Part shown: positions 9,487-17,902 of the stretch, piece after piece | How positions within the stretch are numbered: position 1 is the first letter of the stretch | Layout: every line of letters starts with the position of its first letter | Source: Fodinibius sp. Rm-B-1B1-1 | GTDB taxonomy: Bacteria > Bacteroidota > Rhodothermia > Balneolales > Balneolaceae | Direction of reading: 5' to 3' | Length of the DNA: 64,000 bases | NCBI RefSeq assembly: GCF_038594945.1 | Contig: NZ_JBCFYD010000002.1 | Location: 868,001-932,000 of the forward strand | Made by a program: the position numbers and the translations under genes | Notes under the pieces: model-generated | Databases searched by the model: none | Seen by the model: only the letters and a program-made list of their open reading frames with translations | What the model was told of the DNA's origin: nothing

Positions 9487-10698
9487 TCAATCAAGATTTA
9501 ACTTTTTTGTTACAATCTTTGTTTGAGCGCTATCAGGATTAGTCCACGCGAAAATTAAATTATTGCCCAACTGCTCCATCTGGGGAAAGCCCGTTTTACG
9601 GGACTCATCAAGTGTAGCAATAGTTTGAGTTTTTTCAAGCTTCTCTTGCCCGCTAAAAGTAGAAACTTTTAGCTTCGTTTCAGTATTGTTTTTCTCTATC
9701 CACGATACGTAGATACGACCGTCAATAATTTCGGTATCAACCCGACCTAAAGACCTGCCTTTATTTAATTTTATAGGCTTTTCAAAGGTTTGTCCTTTAT
9801 CAGTGGAATAAGCATACTTAGCAGTGGGGGTACCTTGGGCTGCTGTATGCCATGCTACAGTAACTAATGAATCTTCTGCAGCCAACTTTGGGCCATTTAC
9901 AGGGCAAGCACCAATTTCCCAGTTATCATTATAGACGGCTTCGGGATTAGACCATTGCTGTCCGTCAAATCGGCTCGTATAAATATCACGAATTTCATTT
10001 TCTGTTCGGTTTCGATACGCCACAATAACGGTATCTCCTGATTTTATAAGAGAGGTTTGACAGCAGTCACAAACTGATTCGTCAATGATATAGCGCTCTT
10101 CTATCTCGCCATTTTGGTTAATAACCGCTCCACGTAGTGTCATAGCATAATCGAGATTATAATAATCCTCATCCGATCTACCATCTGTCTTACGTCCATC
10201 GAGCCAAACGGCTAAAAAGGAATCATCATCCCAGGGAATCATCGAAACAAATCCATGTTCGGTAGGTGTGCCATCGCTATGTGGGGTGATGGCTTTGCTC
10301 GAATCCCCTGAATTGCTGTTAAACGCCGCAATGTTTACATCATAGGCATAGGTGCCGCCTTCTTTTTTGTTGAGCCAGTGAGCGGCGACAGGGCCATGTT
10401 TATCAGCAATGATGGAGGGGAAGTCCGCCCAGTTTACAAACCAGGTAGAATCAGATGCGATAGTGTTAACAGCTGACCATTGATCATTGCTATAAGATGA
10501 AAATTCAAGTGAATAATTACCATCTGCACTTGAGGTAATCCAGCTCATATACAGTTGATCACCTGTATTATAGAGAAAGGGATACATACTATTACCACTC
10601 GCTGGATTATCAAATACTTCAGGAGTACTTGGTTGTATAGAACATCCTACGATGAGGATAGCAAGTAATCCCAAACTAAAAGACTTAAGCTTGTTCAT
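9487..10698 (-). CDS. BNR/Asp-box beta-propeller lipoprotein (sialidase-like fold)
   Basis: 403 residues with lipobox LIVGC (Cys19), so probably a surface or periplasmic lipoprotein. One clear Asp-box, STDKGQTF (298-305), and repeated W/Y-containing strand patterns point to a sialidase-type beta-propeller. A CDCC cluster (210-213), ahead of QTSLI, is a striking local feature. No catalytic Arg triad can be assigned by eye, so sialidase activity is not claimed. The start overlaps the stop of the upstream membrane-protein gene by 14 bp. Confidence 0.75.
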   Translation of the reverse strand: MNKLKSFSLGLLAILIVGCSIQPSTPEVFDNPASGNSMYPFLYNTGDQLYMSWITSSADGNYSLEFSSYSNDQWSAVNTIASDSTWFVNWADFPSIIADKHGPVAAHWLNKKEGGTYAYDVNIAAFNSNSGDSSKAITPHSDGTPTEHGFVSMIPWDDDSFLAVWLDGRKTDGRSDEDYYNLDYAMTLRGAVINQNGEIEERYIIDESVCDCCQTSLIKSGDTVIVAYRNRTENEIRDIYTSRFDGQQWSNPEAVYNDNWEIGACPVNGPKLAAEDSLVTVAWHTAAQGTPTAKYAYSTDKGQTFEKPIKLNKGRSLGRVDTEIIDGRIYVSWIEKNNTETKLKVSTFSGQEKLEKTQTIATLDESRKTGFPQMEQLGNNLIFAWTNPDSAQTKIVTKKLNLD

Positions 10699-11086
10699 GT
10701 TGAGGCGATGTATTTTGAGTTTGCAGTCGATAGCCCATATAAATACCAGAAATCGTTAATATAGGAGCCATAATTAAATACCAAAGTGGTTCCGTTTCGA
10801 CTGTCATAGAATAATTAATGAGTCCTACAGCCACCATGATAAGGATAAATCCCAATATAACTTTGCTCGAATTCTGTGCAATAGTAGTTGCCAATAATCC
10901 ACCAAATAATCCAAATGCAAATTGCAATATCGTTACACCAACAGTCCATGTGATGGATGGTAAGAATGCAACACCGGTTAGGGTTACCTCTGTTTTGAAA
11001 TAAATAGAAATAATAAGGTGCACAAAACTATTGAGTGCGGTAATAGAGAAATATCCTGCAGTAATGGCAATGACAGTTCGAAGCAT
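10685..11086 (-). CDS. Small four-helix membrane protein, unknown
   Basis: 133 residues, mostly hydrophobic, with four predicted transmembrane segments at roughly 5-28, 38-60, 70-90 and 100-120. No family motif recognised. Translation is probably coupled to the downstream BNR lipoprotein gene, because the reading frames overlap by 14 bp. The gene is divergent from endonuclease VIII. Confidence 0.65.
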   Translation of the reverse strand: MLRTVIAITAGYFSITALNSFVHLIISIYFKTEVTLTGVAFLPSITWTVGVTILQFAFGLFGGLLATTIAQNSSKVILGFILIMVAVGLINYSMTVETEPLWYLIMAPILTISGIYMGYRLQTQNTSPQHEQA

Positions 11087-11117
11087 AAAGCGGGAAACGA
11101 TTTACAGATTAATCTTG

Positions 11118-11125
11118 TACATTTG
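11118..11125 (+). promoter_or_regulatory. Possible -7 promoter element upstream of nei
   Basis: TACATTTG fits the TAnnTTTG -7 consensus of Bacteroidota promoters and would give a leader of about 30 nt before the nei ATG. No convincing -33 box was found. Confidence 0.35.
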
Positions 11126-11161
11126 AGTGAAAATTCTAAAAGCTAAATAAACAAATTTTTT

Positions 11162-11986
11162 ATGCCAGAAGGACCAGAAATTTGGCGAACGGCCGATTCA
11201 TTGACAAATGCTCTTAAAGACAAACCCATCCATGAGCTCTTTTTCGCCTTTGATGAATTAAAGGATTACGAGTCAAAGCTTAAAGGACAATCTGTTCTAA
11301 ATGTAGAAGCTCGAGGAAAAGCCTTGCTTACATTTTTTGATACCGGTAAGGTAATGTATAGCCATAACCAGCTATATGGCAAGTGGATGGTAAGTAATGC
11401 TAATGAGGAGCCGGATACGAATCGGTCATTGCGCGTGGCTATTCACAATGGTGAAAAGTCGGCCTATCTGTATTCAGCCTCTGAAATTGAGATGCTGGAT
11501 AGGGAAGAGGTGGGTGAACATCCTTATATCAAGAAATTGGGTCCAGACGTATTACACCCCGATACGACGTATCAAGATGTTTTGGGACAGTTTACGTCTG
11601 ATGAGTTCAAGAATCGCAAGTTGACCACTTTACTGCTTGACCAGGGATTTGTGAGTGGTATAGGCAACTATTTACGCAGTGAAATTATGTTTTATGCTAA
11701 GGTTGATCCTCGAAAAAAGCTGCGTGAATATTCGGATGAGGAAAAAGAAGCACTTGCTGAAGCTACTTACAAACTTACTACACGATCATACGAAACGGGG
11801 GGGATCACCAATGATCAAAAGATTGTGGAAGCACTTAAACGGGAGAATGCATCGTATGATGAATATCGACACTTTGTGTACAAACGTACTGATGATCGCT
11901 GTCATAAATGTGGTTCTATCATTGAAGAAGATAAAACAGGCGGACGAAAAATCTATTTTTGTCCCCGTTGCCAATTGGAAGAATAA
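11162..11986 (+). CDS. nei: Endonuclease VIII / Fpg-family DNA glycosylase
   Basis: Bifunctional base-excision glycosylase/AP lyase that removes oxidised pyrimidines. 274 residues. The N-terminal MPEGPEIWR supplies the catalytic Pro2 and Glu3, and K53 (RGKALL) matches the beta-hairpin Lys of Nei. The helix-two-turn-helix segment is at about 155-185 (VSGIGNYLRSEI), and the C-terminal zinc finger has Cys247, Cys250, Cys267 and Cys270. The EGPEIWR start resembles Nei more than MutM. Confidence 0.88.
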   Translation: MPEGPEIWRTADSLTNALKDKPIHELFFAFDELKDYESKLKGQSVLNVEARGKALLTFFDTGKVMYSHNQLYGKWMVSNANEEPDTNRSLRVAIHNGEKSAYLYSASEIEMLDREEVGEHPYIKKLGPDVLHPDTTYQDVLGQFTSDEFKNRKLTTLLLDQGFVSGIGNYLRSEIMFYAKVDPRKKLREYSDEEKEALAEATYKLTTRSYETGGITNDQKIVEALKRENASYDEYRHFVYKRTDDRCHKCGSIIEEDKTGGRKIYFCPRCQLEE

Positions 11987-12186
11987 ATACAGTATTCGTG
12001 GTCCGGCTGGATTTGTCGTCCCATGAATAATTAATAAGCCTAATACCCCCATCCGATCGCAAGCCCAGCGAGCAGATGGGAATAAAAGGGTAAATTATTT
12101 TACTGATTACGGATGAAAAGATCGCCTTAGAATCATACCTTTAGCAACCTTGAAATTCAGAATTTAAATTCCAAAGCAGTACGTTC

Positions 12187-12681
12187 ATGAAAGACAATGA
12201 TTTTTTAAAGCCGGGAGATACGGTTGCTCATAGCAATAAGCAGCTAATGGAATCCCCCGAAGTAGCGAAAATTGCAGAAACAGTTATTGAGCGAGAAAGT
12301 CTTGATTTTGGTCCCGCTTCTATTGGTTACTTTTTGGTATATCCTAATCTGTCCAAATACAAAGCCGCGAAATGCAAAAAAGCCTCAAGAGAAGTTGAAT
12401 ACTATTCCGGGCACAATTACCTGATCGAAATCTCGGGTGAAATGTGGGATATGCTTGATCAGAAAACCCGCGAGATGGTCGTTTTTCATCAGCTTCTGCA
12501 TGTAGATCCAGTATACAAAGCCAAGAACCAAGAGTGGAAGATGAAGGTTCGCAAACCCGACTTCTCAGACTTTTATGAGATTAACGATAAGTACGGCAAT
12601 GAATGGTATAAAACCGTGCAGGCAACGGTATCATCACTTTATGACTTGGATCCTAAAAGAGAAAGTAAAGTGAACTTATAG
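12187..12681 (+). CDS. Putative phage-type metallopeptidase-like protein with HQLLH motif
   Basis: 164 residues. The segment TREMVVFHQLLHVDP (95-108) aligns with the zinc-binding helix of the putative phage metallopeptidase (zincin) family, where HELLH is expected. The catalytic Glu is Gln here (H101, Q102, H105). A third ligand could be in the downstream His/Asp-rich part. No signal peptide, so cytoplasmic. The protein may be an inactive zincin or may use another base. It is monocistronic, with a strong terminator following. Confidence 0.6.
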   Translation: MKDNDFLKPGDTVAHSNKQLMESPEVAKIAETVIERESLDFGPASIGYFLVYPNLSKYKAAKCKKASREVEYYSGHNYLIEISGEMWDMLDQKTREMVVFHQLLHVDPVYKAKNQEWKMKVRKPDFSDFYEINDKYGNEWYKTVQATVSSLYDLDPKRESKVNL

Positions 12682-12707
12682 CTACCACACTTTCTATCTA
12701 TTTGTAT

Positions 12708-12745
12708 AAAGGGATATGGTTCAAACCCCATATCCCTTTTATTGT
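12708..12745 (+). terminator. Rho-independent terminator after the metallopeptidase-like gene
   Basis: Perfect 12-bp stem AAAGGGATATGG (12708-12719) with CCATATCCCTTT (12728-12739), an 8-nt loop and a trailing T-rich run. Confidence 0.85.
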
Positions 12746-12854
12746 TTTTAATAGATCCAATTAATTTGCATTGAACGTTTTATTGTTAAATAAAATTACA
12801 TTGGGTAAAAGTAGGGATAATTAATTTCAAAAAGCTTACTTAACGTCTGTTTTA

Positions 12855-14468
12855 ATGAGCTTACGAAATCAAGATTCTAAAGAGTCATCACAAAGAGAAG
12901 GCATTAAAAAGTATTTCGACGTTCATAATCCCGTCTTTTGGCCGTCGGTTGTGCTTATTTTCTCCATGATTGTTACAACCTTAGTCATGGGGGAGCAAGC
13001 AGAAACGATGTTCAGTGCCGCCCAAAGTTATATTTCTAATAATTTTGGATGGTTGTTTATCCTGTCGGTAAATACGTTCCTCATTTTTTCCCTGGTTATC
13101 GCCTTTAGTCGATTTGGTAATATTCGCTTGGGTGGAGCCGATGCTAAGCCTGAGTTCAGTACCATGGCTTGGTTCGCCATGCTCTTTAGCGCGGGAATGG
13201 GTATTGGGATCATGTTTTGGAGCGTTGCTGAGCCGATTTATCATTATTTGAGTCCCCCGATGGCCCCGGAAGAAAGTGTTGAGGCTGCCCGACAGGCTAT
13301 GAGTTTAACCTACTTGCATTGGGGATTTCACGCTTGGGGTATTTATGCTATTGTTGCCCTCTCGTTAGCTTTTTTTGCCTTTAACAAAGGGTTACCGCTC
13401 TCGTTTCGATCTGTATTTCATCCAGTATTGGGTGATCGTATTGAAGGCTGGATAGGAGATGTCATCGATATTCTTGCTGTTTTAGCCACCTTATTTGGAC
13501 TTGCCACTTCGCTGGGACTGGGGGTAAAACAAGTAAGCGCTGGACTTAATCATTTATTTGCTACACCCGATACGGTGTGGTTGCAAGTAGGGCTTATTGT
13601 AGGCATAACCATGGTTGCAACCTTATCGGTGATACTTGGAATTGATAAAGGAGTGCGTGTGCTTAGTGAAGCAAACATTCGCATTGCCGTGCTATTTTTG
13701 GTGTTTATGCTGATTGTAGGTCCCACTATTTACATCATGGATTCCTTTGTCCAAAACCTTGGACATTACGCCAATAATATTCTCTCGTATAGTTTCTGGA
13801 CAGAATCTTACGAAGGTTCAACTTGGCAAAATAGCTGGACCGTCTTTTATTGGGCCTGGTGGGTGTCATGGTCGCCTTATGTAGGGATGTTTATCGCTCG
13901 TATATCCAAAGGCCGAACCGTAAAAGAGTTTATTTTAGGGGTGTTAATTGCGCCCAGTATGGTCACCTTTTTATGGTTGGCCGCATTTGGAGGAACTGCC
14001 ATAAACCTTGAGATGGAGGGAATTGGAAATATTGGGGTTGCTGTGCAAGATAATGTCGCAACAGCATTGTTTGTTTTCTTAGAACAATTTCCGCTTGGCT
14101 TTTTTACATCTATTATTGCTATCATTTTGGTAATGAGCTTCTTTGTAACATCATCCGATTCTGGGTCACTCGTTATTGATAGCTTGACCAGCGGGGGCAA
14201 ATTAGATGCTCCCGTGGGGCAGCGCATATTCTGGGCGCAAACCGAGGGGGCCGTAGCAGCTGTGCTGTTACTTGGAGGAGGATTGAATGCCTTACAAACG
14301 GCTTCTATCATCACAGGATTACCATTTTTGTTTATCCTGTTATTGATGTGCTACAGCTTGTATAAAGGACTGAGTGAGGCGCATCAGAAGAAAATACAGC
14401 GCAACAAAAAGAAAGAACGCGAATCGTACCGCACATTGATCACTAAGCTTGTTGAAAGAGACAGTTAA
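12855..14468 (+). CDS. BCCT-family osmolyte transporter (betaine/choline/carnitine type)
   Basis: Secondary transporter for glycine betaine or related trimethylammonium compounds, 537 residues with about 12 transmembrane helices. Diagnostic segments are GMGIGIMFWSVAEPIYHY (glycine-rich TM3) and the tryptophan box WAWWVSWSPYVGMFIARISK in TM8, followed by the family helix with SKGRTVKEF. The C-terminus is a short basic/charged tail (EAHQKKIQRNKKKERES), which in BetP-like carriers senses osmotic state. The substrate cannot be fixed from sequence. A universal stress protein follows after 33 bp and is probably co-transcribed. Confidence 0.92.
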   Translation: MSLRNQDSKESSQREGIKKYFDVHNPVFWPSVVLIFSMIVTTLVMGEQAETMFSAAQSYISNNFGWLFILSVNTFLIFSLVIAFSRFGNIRLGGADAKPEFSTMAWFAMLFSAGMGIGIMFWSVAEPIYHYLSPPMAPEESVEAARQAMSLTYLHWGFHAWGIYAIVALSLAFFAFNKGLPLSFRSVFHPVLGDRIEGWIGDVIDILAVLATLFGLATSLGLGVKQVSAGLNHLFATPDTVWLQVGLIVGITMVATLSVILGIDKGVRVLSEANIRIAVLFLVFMLIVGPTIYIMDSFVQNLGHYANNILSYSFWTESYEGSTWQNSWTVFYWAWWVSWSPYVGMFIARISKGRTVKEFILGVLIAPSMVTFLWLAAFGGTAINLEMEGIGNIGVAVQDNVATALFVFLEQFPLGFFTSIIAIILVMSFFVTSSDSGSLVIDSLTSGGKLDAPVGQRIFWAQTEGAVAAVLLLGGGLNALQTASIITGLPFLFILLLMCYSLYKGLSEAHQKKIQRNKKKERESYRTLITKLVERDS

Positions 14469-14501
14469 ATAAGCAACAGAATAAATTATACTTATTCTAT
14501 T

Positions 14502-15419
14502 ATGACATCATTTAAGCACTGGATGGTTGGTCTCGACTTAACGAATATGGATGAGCTTGTCCTGGGGTATTTGGATTTCTTTTCGGAAATAAAGCAACCG
14601 GAGCAAATTACGTTTATCCACGTTGTGGAAGACAGTGGTATTTCTGATGAACTTGCAGAACTATTTCCAGAGGTTGAGACTACGAAATCATTAGAAAGCA
14701 TAATTCGAGAAGAGTTAAAGAAGAAGGTTCATCAATATTTTGATGCTGACAGTCCACATATAAATATTATTGTCCGCGAAGGGGATACCACAGAGTTACT
14801 ATTATCTTCTCTTGGAGAATTTGATCCCGATTTGTTGGTTGTCGGAAAGAAAACAGGGTATGAAGGAGAGGGCATTTTAGCGCGAAAGATCACGAAATAT
14901 GCCCATTGTTCTCTCTTGTTTGTTGCAGAAAATTCACAGTATCAGCTTCAAAATGTGCATGTGCCTATAAAGTTTTCAAAAGCTTCGGCTCGGGCGGTTC
15001 GTTTTGCCCAATCATTAGCGCAAAAGGTTGAGGCTAACTTACATATTCAGTATGTGTACCGGTATCCCAAGCAGTTTTTTCCCTATATCCCTTCTGATAA
15101 ATATTCCGAGCGGATGGACAAGCACCTCCGAGAAAAGTATACCGATTTCAAAGAAAGTTTTAAGTTGCAAGAATTACCTAACTGCACCTTTACAGTTAAT
15201 GAGGATGGGAAACCTGCAGACAAAATATATAATTTAACGCTACATACCCGGGCCGATATGCTGGTGGTTGGAGCAAAGAGCAAATCCTCTGCCGCTGCAC
15301 TCATAACCAATGAAATGGCTGATAGTCTGGCCAATTATCATTTTGGAATTCCAGTACTCATTTATAAAGAAAAGGAAGAACACATCGGGCTGCTACGAAG
15401 TCTCTTGGAGGGGGATTAA
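14502..15419 (+). CDS. Tandem universal stress protein (UspA family)
   Basis: 305 residues containing two Usp folds (about 5-145 and 150-295). Each ends with a conserved buried strand: DLLVVGKKTG then LARKITKYAHCSLLFVAE in the first, and ADMLVVGAKSKS then IPVLIYKE in the second. The classic G-x2-G-x9-G(S/T) ATP-binding motif is not well preserved in either, so nucleotide binding is doubtful. Placement 33 bp behind the BCCT carrier suggests a regulatory or stress-linked role for transport; Usp-transporter pairs occur in halophiles. Confidence 0.8.
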   Translation: MTSFKHWMVGLDLTNMDELVLGYLDFFSEIKQPEQITFIHVVEDSGISDELAELFPEVETTKSLESIIREELKKKVHQYFDADSPHINIIVREGDTTELLLSSLGEFDPDLLVVGKKTGYEGEGILARKITKYAHCSLLFVAENSQYQLQNVHVPIKFSKASARAVRFAQSLAQKVEANLHIQYVYRYPKQFFPYIPSDKYSERMDKHLREKYTDFKESFKLQELPNCTFTVNEDGKPADKIYNLTLHTRADMLVVGAKSKSSAAALITNEMADSLANYHFGIPVLIYKEKEEHIGLLRSLLEGD

Positions 15420-15524
15420 CATCCCACACCGTACCAAGAACCTTGTATCTCCATAGCGCTTTGGGTAAATGGATTATGCAGCGTTAGAAGTAGGATTTCA
15501 TGTTGGATACATAGCCTATTTAAA

Positions 15525-15645
15525 ATATCCCTATAGGGTTAGTCGGATTATTACTTAAGGGATAATTCAATTATTACTATAGGGTTAGTCCAATTATCCC
15601 TATAGGGGTAATACAAATATCCCCTAAGGATATTTGTATTAAGGG
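15525..15645. repeat. Palindromic repeat patch behind the Usp gene
   Basis: This 120-bp stretch has three copies of a CCCTATAGGG-like palindrome. Two sit in a longer direct repeat CTATAGGGTTAGTC (15531 and 15577) and a third, CCCTATAGGGG, is at about 15598. It ends with a 13-14-bp perfect inverted repeat (15609-15622 with 15628-15641, core ACAAATATCC) around a 5-nt loop. The last hairpin could terminate the Usp transcript, but no long T-run follows. The rest of 15420-15902 shows no gene on the plus strand. Confidence 0.7.
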
Positions 15646-15902
15646 GTGGGGGTAGGCCTAATTTCTTGTTATAGAGCTCATCTGCCTAAGGTGCAAGGAA
15701 AGGAATGTTGCTGGTTGTATCTTGTACCAAAACAGAGATATGATACGACAGATATTTAATAAATTGCTTTATCTGATCGCAAGATAACCTTGGCATGTTT
15801 ATACGATTCCCATCTCAACGCTAAGCTTGTGATCGGATGGGTTCTGTATAAAATTACAGATTCTGATCTAACAACCGGTAGAAAGGATAAAATGAATAGC
15901 TA

Positions 15903-16082
15903 TTACTCTTCCTCTTCTTCAAAGAAACGCATTTCAAGAGCTTCCAGTCGTCGTTCCAACCGCATTAACTTTTGCAGGATAAGTACATGTGTTTTTCCCG
16001 CATCAATACCTACCGGACTATCTTCATCCTTAATTTGCTCTAAAATTTCTTCATACTCTTCTTTAGAAATATCCAGACTCAT
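15903..16082 (-). CDS. Small conserved-looking acidic helical protein, unknown
   Basis: 59 residues, translated from the ATG at 16082 (starts MSLDISKEEYEEILEQI) to a stop at 15903. It reads as two amphipathic helices ending in an acidic tail (FFEEEEE), with GIDAGKTHVLILQKL between them. It lies 32 bp downstream of the SUI1-like gene on the same strand, at the end of a compact row of small genes. A longer frame on the opposite strand across this region is judged a shadow. Function unknown. Confidence 0.6.
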   Translation of the reverse strand: MSLDISKEEYEEILEQIKDEDSPVGIDAGKTHVLILQKLMRLERRLEALEMRFFEEEEE

Positions 16083-16114
16083 AGAGTACCTCGTAATATT
16101 GATAAAACCTTAAA

Positions 16115-16339
16115 TTATTTGACGTTATACCCTTCATCTTGCAAAAAGGATCGGACCTTATCTACATGGTCGCCCTGAATTTCGATTGTTTTTGCATAGC
16201 TTGTTCCACCAGCTCCACACTTTTGCTTTAGTTGCTTCTCGAGTTTTTCAATCACCTGTGGATTATGTTGAATATTAGAAATCATCGTAACCGATTTGCC
16301 GCGTCGTCCACTGGTATCTAACTTAACTTGAATAGCCAT
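16115..16339 (-). CDS. SUI1/eIF1-like translation factor (YciH family)
   Basis: 74-residue SUI1 core. Conserved features are RRGKSVTMISNI, the KKLK-like basic helix (EKLEKQLKQKCGAGGT) and the terminal strand IEIQGDH followed by VRSFLQDEGY. The family resembles eukaryotic eIF1; E. coli YciH acts as a fidelity-related translation factor under stress. E. coli YciH is about 108 residues, so this version lacks the N-terminal extension. It is 8 bp from the preceding CxxC gene, so they are likely co-transcribed. Confidence 0.88.
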   Translation of the reverse strand: MAIQVKLDTSGRRGKSVTMISNIQHNPQVIEKLEKQLKQKCGAGGTSYAKTIEIQGDHVDKVRSFLQDEGYNVK

Positions 16340-16347
16340 AAATAACC

Positions 16348-16497
16348 TTACTGCTTATTAATTTTCTTATTGGGATGTTCTTGCTGTTTTTGCCACTCTT
16401 TATATTTAGCTAAATGCTCTTCGTAGATTTCATAAATACATTTTGGGCACCCCGACCCACAGCAATCAGTAGGCAGAGGTTTAATCGGTTTACGCAT
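16348..16497 (-). CDS. Small Cys-rich 'oxidoreductase-like' domain protein
   Basis: 49 residues from the ATG at 16497. The pattern DCCGSGCPKCIYEIYEEHL matches the short oxidoreductase-like domain (CCxxGCxxCxxxxY), found at the N-terminus of some flavoenzymes and as stand-alone small proteins. The four Cys may bind a metal or Fe-S cluster; this is inference. The rest is a basic helix ending KKINKQ. It sits between the degenerate AAA+ gene (19 bp) and the SUI1 gene (8 bp). Confidence 0.75.
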   Translation of the reverse strand: MRKPIKPLPTDCCGSGCPKCIYEIYEEHLAKYKEWQKQQEHPNKKINKQ

Positions 16498-16516
16498 TCG
16501 ATAGTTCTAAAAGAAT

Positions 16517-17116
16517 TTAACTTGCTTCGCCGTATGCTTCAGGACGAGTAGTCTTGAGTTCAAATCCGTGGGGAGAAAAATTCTTCAAATGCCAAATGGC
16601 CCGTTTAAACTTTGATTTTGGTAGTGTAAATGAAACAATAGAGTGAGCAGCCCGACGAAGCGTCTTATCAGCATCAGAAAATTGTTCAATATCCACAATA
16701 ACAAGTCCGCTAAACGACTTAACCTTCTCGAGAAAATACCGTTCCTGTGGAGTAGCATATTTGACGTGAGAGTGTGAGCTGCTGGTATAAACGCCACAGA
16801 GCTTATCCCCATTCTTGAAGTAAAGGATGTCATCTGATTCATGCATATCCGCAAAAAACTGATCAAGCTTTTCATAGGTTTCTGACTCAATGCGTGATAC
16901 AAGCTCTGCCGTATCAACAATAGTAACCTTTTTATTCAGCTTATCTTCGAGCTGTTTTAATGCTTTTTGCTTGTTGGGTACATAAATCCCCAAAAATAAA
17001 CTTAGGTGGTGACGATCTTTGGTGACGTCTTCCACTAAATGCTGGAGAAGGTCCTTGTATTCTTGTTCTCCGTAAGAAACATCTTGGAATTTATTTTCAG
17101 GGGTTTTGATATCCAT
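16517..17116 (-). CDS. Degenerate AAA+ ATPase-like protein lacking catalytic motifs
   Basis: 199 residues. Read against bacterial AAA+ ATPases, the fold can be followed through most of the protein. LFLGIYVPNKQK (41-52) sits where Walker A should be, ETYEKLDQFFADMHESDDILYF leads to KNGD (101-104) at the Walker B DEAD position, and LEKVKSFSGLVIVDIEQ then LRRAAHSIVSFTLPKSKFKRAIW match the sensor-1 and arginine-finger region. Walker A and B are both lost, so ATP hydrolysis is unlikely. It may act as a scaffold or partner for an active AAA+ protein. First gene of a four-gene minus-strand cluster. Confidence 0.6.
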   Translation of the reverse strand: MDIKTPENKFQDVSYGEQEYKDLLQHLVEDVTKDRHHLSLFLGIYVPNKQKALKQLEDKLNKKVTIVDTAELVSRIESETYEKLDQFFADMHESDDILYFKNGDKLCGVYTSSSHSHVKYATPQERYFLEKVKSFSGLVIVDIEQFSDADKTLRRAAHSIVSFTLPKSKFKRAIWHLKNFSPHGFELKTTRPEAYGEAS

Positions 17117-17214
17117 CAGATTGCAAAGTTTAAAGAAGTTAACAAAAGCAGTTAAAGTAATTTCGTATGCTGCCGAAATATATGAATCCTACACCTTAGA
17201 CCGAAGAGCTAAGT

Positions 17215-17832
17215 TTATAGGTTTGCAGCCTCTTCTATTGAATTTATTTTGATATCCAAGTCGTTGAGCAAGCCGGACTTCAAGTCATAAATAAGTCCGT
17301 GAACAGTAAGATCTTGTCCCGCCTCCCAAGCCTGTTTAACAAAAGGAGAGTGGCTCATATTCTTCACTTGTTCCTGGACGTTGAGCTCACAGAAACGATT
17401 GAGCTTTTCTTCTTCGGATGCCCGGCCTTCAATTTCATCCTGATGTGTTCGGTATACGTCCTCAATATTAGCCAACCAGTTGTCGATAAGCCCCAGGTTG
17501 TCATCCTCATACGCTGCCGTTACGCCGCCACAGCCATAGTGTCCACATATCACAACGTGGCGTACCTTCAGCACGCTTACAGCATATTGTATTACCGATT
17601 GACTGTTGATATCGGAGTGAGGAATAACGTTCGCAATGTTACGATGCACGAATAGATCCCCCGGGCCAAGTTCGGTAAGTTGTGCAGGAGGGACGCGACT
17701 GTCAGAACATCCGATCCACAAAATGTCGGGGCTTTGCCCTTTGGCCGATTCTTTAAAGAAATCCGGTTGTTGCTGTTTGATGTTATCAGCCCATTGTTGG
17801 TTGTTCTCGAAGACTTGTGATAGGTTTTCCAT
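17215..17832 (-). CDS. Beta-class carbonic anhydrase
   Basis: Interconverts CO2 and bicarbonate. 205 residues from the ATG at 17832; an in-frame codon eight residues upstream is less likely. The zinc ligands are visible: Cys42 in IGCSDSRV with the D44/R46 dyad, and His98 and Cys101 in CGHYGCGG. DLFVHRNIANVI is the family-typical segment after the active site. It lies 70 bp downstream of the desaturase on the same strand. Confidence 0.93.
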   Translation of the reverse strand: MENLSQVFENNQQWADNIKQQQPDFFKESAKGQSPDILWIGCSDSRVPPAQLTELGPGDLFVHRNIANVIPHSDINSQSVIQYAVSVLKVRHVVICGHYGCGGVTAAYEDDNLGLIDNWLANIEDVYRTHQDEIEGRASEEEKLNRFCELNVQEQVKNMSHSPFVKQAWEAGQDLTVHGLIYDLKSGLLNDLDIKINSIEEAANL

Positions 17833-17902
17833 AATTAAGTTAAAATGTATTGACAAATTTTATTAATAAATTAAACTCAAGAATGCTTTAAGGCACTTAA
17901 TA

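Noticed and set aside
12046-12080. Weak hairpin CCCATC/GATGGG after nei
   Set aside because: Six base pairs only, a long loop and no T-run; not enough to call a terminator.
15531-15640. Short-spaced repeats considered as a CRISPR array
   Set aside because: Only two or three units, unequal spacing of 46 and about 22 bp, and no cas genes nearby.
15790-16113. 107-codon plus-strand frame
   Set aside because: It lies opposite the small minus-strand gene at 15903-16082, which has better codon content and operon context; the plus frame has low-complexity Ser/Lys runs.
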